The position numbers and the translations under genes were made by a program. This document shows positions 60,524-64,000 of a stretch of DNA of 64,000 nucleotides, one piece after another; the stretch's first letter is position 1; each line of letters opens with the position of its first letter. The DNA is taken from NCBI RefSeq assembly GCF_026651875.1, contig NZ_CP104067.1, positions 5,632,501 through 5,696,500 of the forward strand, in the 5' to 3' direction. The notes beneath the pieces were generated by a model. That model ran no database searches. It was not told where the DNA came from and saw nothing but the letters and a program-made list of their open reading frames with translations. Source of the stretch: Alicyclobacillus fastidiosus. Lineage in GTDB: Bacteria > Bacillota > Bacilli > Alicyclobacillales > Alicyclobacillaceae.

Positions 60524-61003
60524 TTACTTATGATACGGTTCCCCGCGCATAATCCGAATCCCACGATAAATCTGCTCGAGCAGGACCACGCGAGCCAATT
60601 GGTGCGGCAACGTCAGGGGCCCGAAGCTCCAGCGAACGCGGGCGCGCTTCTTTAAATCTGGATGTACGCCATTCGATCCACCGATGATAAACACCAAGCG
60701 CCCGTACGCCTCACCCAGTAAGTCCGCATACGTGTGACTCCATTGTTCAGAAGACAACGGCTTACCCTGAATGTCCAGCAATACGATGCCGTCGCGCGGA
60801 CGGAGCAATTTTTCAATCTTGTCTGCTTCTCGTTGCAACACTTGCAATTGTTCGGCTTGGGACATCGTTTCTGGCGCCGGCTCATCTGGCACTTCGTGTA
60901 TCGTCAATTGAACATACGCCGAAAGGCGCTTCTCATACTCGCGAAGCGCCTCTGTCCAATACCGTTCTTTCAATTTACCTACTGCGATGACTTCGATATG
61001 CAC
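60524..61003 (-). CDS. rlmH: 23S rRNA pseudouridine-1915 N3-methyltransferase
   Basis: A 159-residue SPOUT methyltransferase that modifies helix 69 of 23S rRNA. LLDIQGKPLSSEQWS, FIIGGSNGVHPDL (the knot and AdoMet site) and a C-terminal LPHQLARVVLLEQIYRG with the terminal YHK are all standard. The length is typical. Its position after htrA and walJ matches Bacillus and places the window near the origin. Confidence 0.97.
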   Translation of the reverse strand: MHIEVIAVGKLKERYWTEALREYEKRLSAYVQLTIHEVPDEPAPETMSQAEQLQVLQREADKIEKLLRPRDGIVLLDIQGKPLSSEQWSHTYADLLGEAYGRLVFIIGGSNGVHPDLKKRARVRWSFGPLTLPHQLARVVLLEQIYRGIRIMRGEPYHK

Positions 61004-61044
61004 TCATTACACGTCCGTTTATGCGTTTTTGCTGCCCAGTCGGA

Positions 61045-62334
61045 TCACTGGATGCCTGAGCTAAATGGGTTGAGCGGATCGACATTCTCACTGTCCGCGT
61101 CGGGGGTGCGGTGTTGGTTTTGCGCGCTTACCATCGCCCGATGCGCGTTCATTTCTCCAACGCTGGTCGTGATGGCGAGGCTCTGACTGCCGCGATACAA
61201 TTTTAGCTGGGCTTTGTCTCCCGGCTTTAGTTGGAACAGGTATGTGCGCAAGTCCGCTATTGTCTTGATCGGCTTGCCGTTCAGCCCAACAATCACGTCC
61301 CCCGCCCTCAAGCCGGCTCTTTTCGCAGAATTGGCCGTTACGGTCTTCACCCATACGCCGTAATCGACAGGCACATCGGGCCACATCTGCTGCGGTAAAG
61401 ACGACAGCGAGTACGCCTCAATGCCCAGTGCGCAGTGCTGTGCATGCCCTGTCTGCATCAATTGCTTGGCGATGTTGCGCACGGAATTGGCAGGAATGGC
61501 AAAGCCCATCCCCTCGAAATTCTGTGCCACAATCTTGCTGCTGTTGATGCCGATCACGTCTCCGTTGATGTCGATGAGCGGTCCGCCACTATTGCCCGGA
61601 TTAATAGCCGCATCCGTTTGAATGACAGACTGGTAATCCAGCGTCTGTTGACTTTCCTCGTCCTGAACCGGCATGATACGAGACTTCGCACTGACGATGC
61701 CCTTCGTAACGGTGTCCGCAAAATCGAGCCCCATCGGCGTACCAATGGCAATCGCCGCTTCGCCCGGCTCAATCGTATCGGAATTCGCGAATGTGACGGG
61801 ATCGATGCGTTTGAAGGTCGCAGCGGGTACTTTTAGGACGGCGAGATCGGTATACGGATCAGTGCCCACCACCACCGCGTTCACGTGCTTACCAGCATTC
61901 ATGACGATTTCTACCTTGGCTGCACCTTCCACGACGTGGTTGTTCGTGACAAGATAGGCGTACTGGTTGTCCTTAAAGAACATAACACCTGTACCTACAC
62001 CCGTCGCCTGTAGCTTTGATTTCTGAGAAAAGTAATTCGACACCTGGGAGTAGTTGAGTACGCCCACCACATCAGGCTCGACGCGCTTCACAGCACTGGT
62101 TACGCCATCGTCGACATTGACATTCACACTGCGAATGACGCTGTCCATATTGGTCGATCGCGCCGACGCGACGCTGCCAGGTAGATCACCATGTGGCAAC
62201 ACCGCCTCTGCGCCAAAGGTAGTCGCCGATCCGACGAGTGCCGACAAGGTTACGACCGCAATCCACTTCCAACTGCGCGATGGCTGAATGCCTCGATTCC
62301 TTTTCTGCCGACTCCCATCCTGATGAAAACCCAT
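61045..62334 (-). CDS. htrA: HtrA-type serine protease with PDZ domain
   Basis: A 429-residue membrane-anchored protease. A short basic cytoplasmic tail precedes one transmembrane helix (about residues 24-46). The trypsin-like domain has its triad in TNNHVVEG, TDLAVLKV and NPGNSGGPL, and a PDZ domain follows from about 310 (GLRAGDVIVGLNGKPI). It degrades or refolds damaged exported proteins. The tail ends in a short low-complexity stretch. AAGGAGG precedes the ATG. It belongs to the walJ-htrA-rlmH string. Confidence 0.95.
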   Translation of the reverse strand: MGFHQDGSRQKRNRGIQPSRSWKWIAVVTLSALVGSATTFGAEAVLPHGDLPGSVASARSTNMDSVIRSVNVNVDDGVTSAVKRVEPDVVGVLNYSQVSNYFSQKSKLQATGVGTGVMFFKDNQYAYLVTNNHVVEGAAKVEIVMNAGKHVNAVVVGTDPYTDLAVLKVPAATFKRIDPVTFANSDTIEPGEAAIAIGTPMGLDFADTVTKGIVSAKSRIMPVQDEESQQTLDYQSVIQTDAAINPGNSGGPLIDINGDVIGINSSKIVAQNFEGMGFAIPANSVRNIAKQLMQTGHAQHCALGIEAYSLSSLPQQMWPDVPVDYGVWVKTVTANSAKRAGLRAGDVIVGLNGKPIKTIADLRTYLFQLKPGDKAQLKLYRGSQSLAITTSVGEMNAHRAMVSAQNQHRTPDADSENVDPLNPFSSGIQ

Positions 62335-62468
62335 TTGTCATTGCCTCCTTGTCCCATCCTCTGCACCACAACCGTCTTGTGCAGTGGGAGACGCGTTCAA
62401 TGAAATGTTAGGACATACACCGAACGTTGGTGTTTCGCAGGCGTTAGTTTGAACAAATGGGGACTAAA

Positions 62469-63278
62469 TCATACAGTCTGACGGCTGAGTGAAACGAACG
62501 GTGTCGCTTCGTGTCGACTTGTGCGCTTGAGTCGTATTTCCCTGGCAATCGTTACACGCGCATCGCTGAGAATGCTCTGTACGGTAATATCAGCCAAATC
62601 TGGATGATTATTGTCTTGACTCAAGTGTGCAAGGTAGACATCGACCGGTTCGTCTGGAAGGATATCGACGAGCGCATATGCCGCATCAACGTTGGACAAG
62701 TGCCCCTTATCCCCTAAAATGCGCCGCTTCAAGTGCCAGGGATAGCGTCCTGCGCGAAGCATATCTACGTCGTGGTTGCTTTCAAACACGTACGCTTGGC
62801 AACCCTGTAACAAGGTTTTTTGGTGATCGGTGACGTAGCCGAGGTCGGTGACGACAGCCAGACTGGCGTCGTCCGTATCAAACCGATAAGCGACGGGTTG
62901 TTCTGCGTCATGCGATATCGCAAACGGCGTCACGCGGATGCTGCCGATATAAAAGACTTCGTCCTCGCGAACAAATTCAACGGGACAATTCGACGTCTCC
63001 GGTCGCAGTTTTTCCGCCAGGGACGCATGTGTACCTTCCGTCATATAAACCGGGCTCTGCGCGTATTTGTAGACTTGCGTGAGGCCGCGGACGTGATCAT
63101 CGTGTTCGTGCGTCACCAGTACGCCGGACAAGCCCTCCAAATCGCGCACACAAGTCGCTTGCAACCGAGTCCGAAGCTGTTTGCCACTAATGCCCGCGTC
63201 GAGGAGGATACGCGTATCCTGGTCCTCGATGTAGATGGAGTTCCCATTGCTTCCGCTAGCTAGGATACTGAACTGCAA
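62469..63278 (-). CDS. walJ: MBL-fold metallohydrolase WalJ (YycJ)
   Basis: A 269-residue metallo-beta-lactamase-fold protein. VTHEHDDHVRG is the HxHxDH metal site, TDLGYVTD and ESNHDVDML supply further ligands, and ILASGSNGNSIYIE is the start typical of YycJ. In Bacillus, WalJ coordinates cell-wall synthesis with replication, with 5'-exonuclease activity reported for homologues. TTG at 63278 follows AGGGGGAAG. It lies 12 bp after the yycI stop, in the same operon. Confidence 0.95.
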   Translation of the reverse strand: MQFSILASGSNGNSIYIEDQDTRILLDAGISGKQLRTRLQATCVRDLEGLSGVLVTHEHDDHVRGLTQVYKYAQSPVYMTEGTHASLAEKLRPETSNCPVEFVREDEVFYIGSIRVTPFAISHDAEQPVAYRFDTDDASLAVVTDLGYVTDHQKTLLQGCQAYVFESNHDVDMLRAGRYPWHLKRRILGDKGHLSNVDAAYALVDILPDEPVDVYLAHLSQDNNHPDLADITVQSILSDARVTIAREIRLKRTSRHEATPFVSLSRQTV

Positions 63279-63290
63279 CTAGACTTCCCC

Positions 63291-64000
63291 CTACGGAGCG
63301 ATTTCCACCTCTCCCGTAAATGCATTGACAAAATAGGTTTGATCCGGGGTCACCACACGCCAAACCGGGAACCAGTAATTCGCGGCCACGCCGGTTTGAT
63401 AGAGGGGCACCTTCCGTGCAAATCCTAAATCCACACTCAAAATCTTATTATTCTCGGTATCATCCGTTTTGTCCACCGAGTTGGCCAAGCTGTCGAGGGC
63501 GTCCAATGCCGAGATGACGGGCTTTGGCGTGCTGGTGTCGACGATGGACGTCAATTCCGATTGGGAATAGGACGTGAGCGTCTGTTTCGTTTGGTTCGTC
63601 TCCACGCGCTCGTCAAAGATAGGATATCCCTTGTACGATTGCAGAAACACTTGGTGGCGTGTGGAAGAAGTGACCGCGTCAACTGCGTAGAGGCCCCCCT
63701 GATAGACGTAGGTGAGGGGCCCGCGCGTATTCGTCAACGACCGCGGCGGCACGAACGTCACCTGCCAATTCCCCTGGGGCGACAAGAGAATTTGTCCCGT
63801 GTCAGTTTCAACTTGGCCAATTTCATTGGCCAACTGCACTTTACTCGCAGTTGGGAAAATGGACTGTTGAAGGGTTTTTAAGCTAGGCCCGCTTTGGGTT
63901 GCCCGGAACGACGGCAACTCTGGCTGTTTTATCGGGACGTCTGTCGCCAATGTCAAACCGTGCTCAGCAAGTAACGTTTTCGTGTTGGCGAGCAAGTCGC
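63291..64000 (-). CDS. yycI: Two-component system WalRK regulatory protein YycI (N-terminus beyond window)
   Basis: The last ~236 residues of a YycI/YycH-type protein. The segments ILLSPQGNWQVTF, LYAVDAVTSSTRHQVFLQSY and the C-terminal YWFPVWRVVTPDQTYFVNAF with GEVEIAP fit the extracytoplasmic YycI domain. The N-terminal membrane helix should lie beyond the right edge. YycI with YycH controls the WalK sensor kinase. The order yycI-walJ-htrA-rlmH is conserved in Bacillus. Confidence 0.88.
   Translation of the reverse strand, partial: DLLANTKTLLAEHGLTLATDVPIKQPELPSFRATQSGPSLKTLQQSIFPTASKVQLANEIGQVETDTGQILLSPQGNWQVTFVPPRSLTNTRGPLTYVYQGGLYAVDAVTSSTRHQVFLQSYKGYPIFDERVETNQTKQTLTSYSQSELTSIVDTSTPKPVISALDALDSLANSVDKTDDTENNKILSVDLGFARKVPLYQTGVAANYWFPVWRVVTPDQTYFVNAFTGEVEIAP

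Overview
The window looks like a chromosomal stretch of a spore-forming, Gram-positive bacterium of the Bacillota, most likely Alicyclobacillus or a close relative. This is inferred from moderately high GC, AGGAGG-type ribosome binding sites with frequent GTG/TTG starts, CotX/CotW spore-coat genes, and Bacillus-like gene neighbourhoods. No rRNA is present to confirm it. The right end (yycI, walJ, htrA, rlmH on the minus strand) is the tail of the WalRK locus, which in Bacillus lies near the replication origin. I saw no tRNA, rRNA, CRISPR array or insertion sequence.

Layout. 1-8.3 kb: an Fe-S membrane oxidoreductase with a TetR-like operator, a glycosyltransferase, a polyamine operon (speE-speB) divergent from a class A penicillin-binding protein, and an aspartate aminotransferase. 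8.3-15.6 kb: small hypothetical or spore-type proteins, moaA, a RocB-like peptidase, mgsA and an Xaa-Pro peptidase. 15.6-20.8 kb: a gluconate-type module (MFS permease, FGGY kinase, LacI regulator, 6-phosphogluconate dehydrogenase) with tandem LacI-like operators. 20.8-26.7 kb: udk and deoD (nucleosides); dapH, dapL and patA (the three steps of the acetylated diaminopimelate branch); and a divergent folD behind a ZTP riboswitch.

26.7-29.5 kb: an actin-like ParM ATPase, a ParR-like adaptor and an AT-rich repeat region, together resembling a plasmid type II partition locus embedded among chromosomal genes, with a divergent kinase-like gene. 29.5-39 kb: FetAB, an oxidoreductase, glnK-amtB, a c-di-GMP riboswitch preceding a PAS-GGDEF-EAL-PilZ protein, and an SLC13/TrkA-C permease. 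39-50 kb: a decayed slipin, a double GNAT acetyltransferase, a MutM cut by a stop codon in its zinc finger, a spore-coat cluster, a PolX with a ruined polymerase site, an MFS protein, an ECF sigma factor, a second-type ClpP and a lysP broken by an 11-bp duplication. 50-60.4 kb: panE, an ABC-F ATPase, an M29 aminopeptidase, two MFS proteins, a PfkB kinase remnant, and xpt-pbuX behind a tandem guanine/ykkC-class (probably PRPP) riboswitch.

Three themes stand out. First, RNA control is dense: ZTP, c-di-GMP-I, and guanine plus ykkC-class aptamers, each followed by an intrinsic terminator. Second, the partition-like locus is unexpected in this setting. Third, several genes are decaying by small lesions (slipin, mutM, lysP, the pfkB remnant, and possibly the gene at 8.7 kb).
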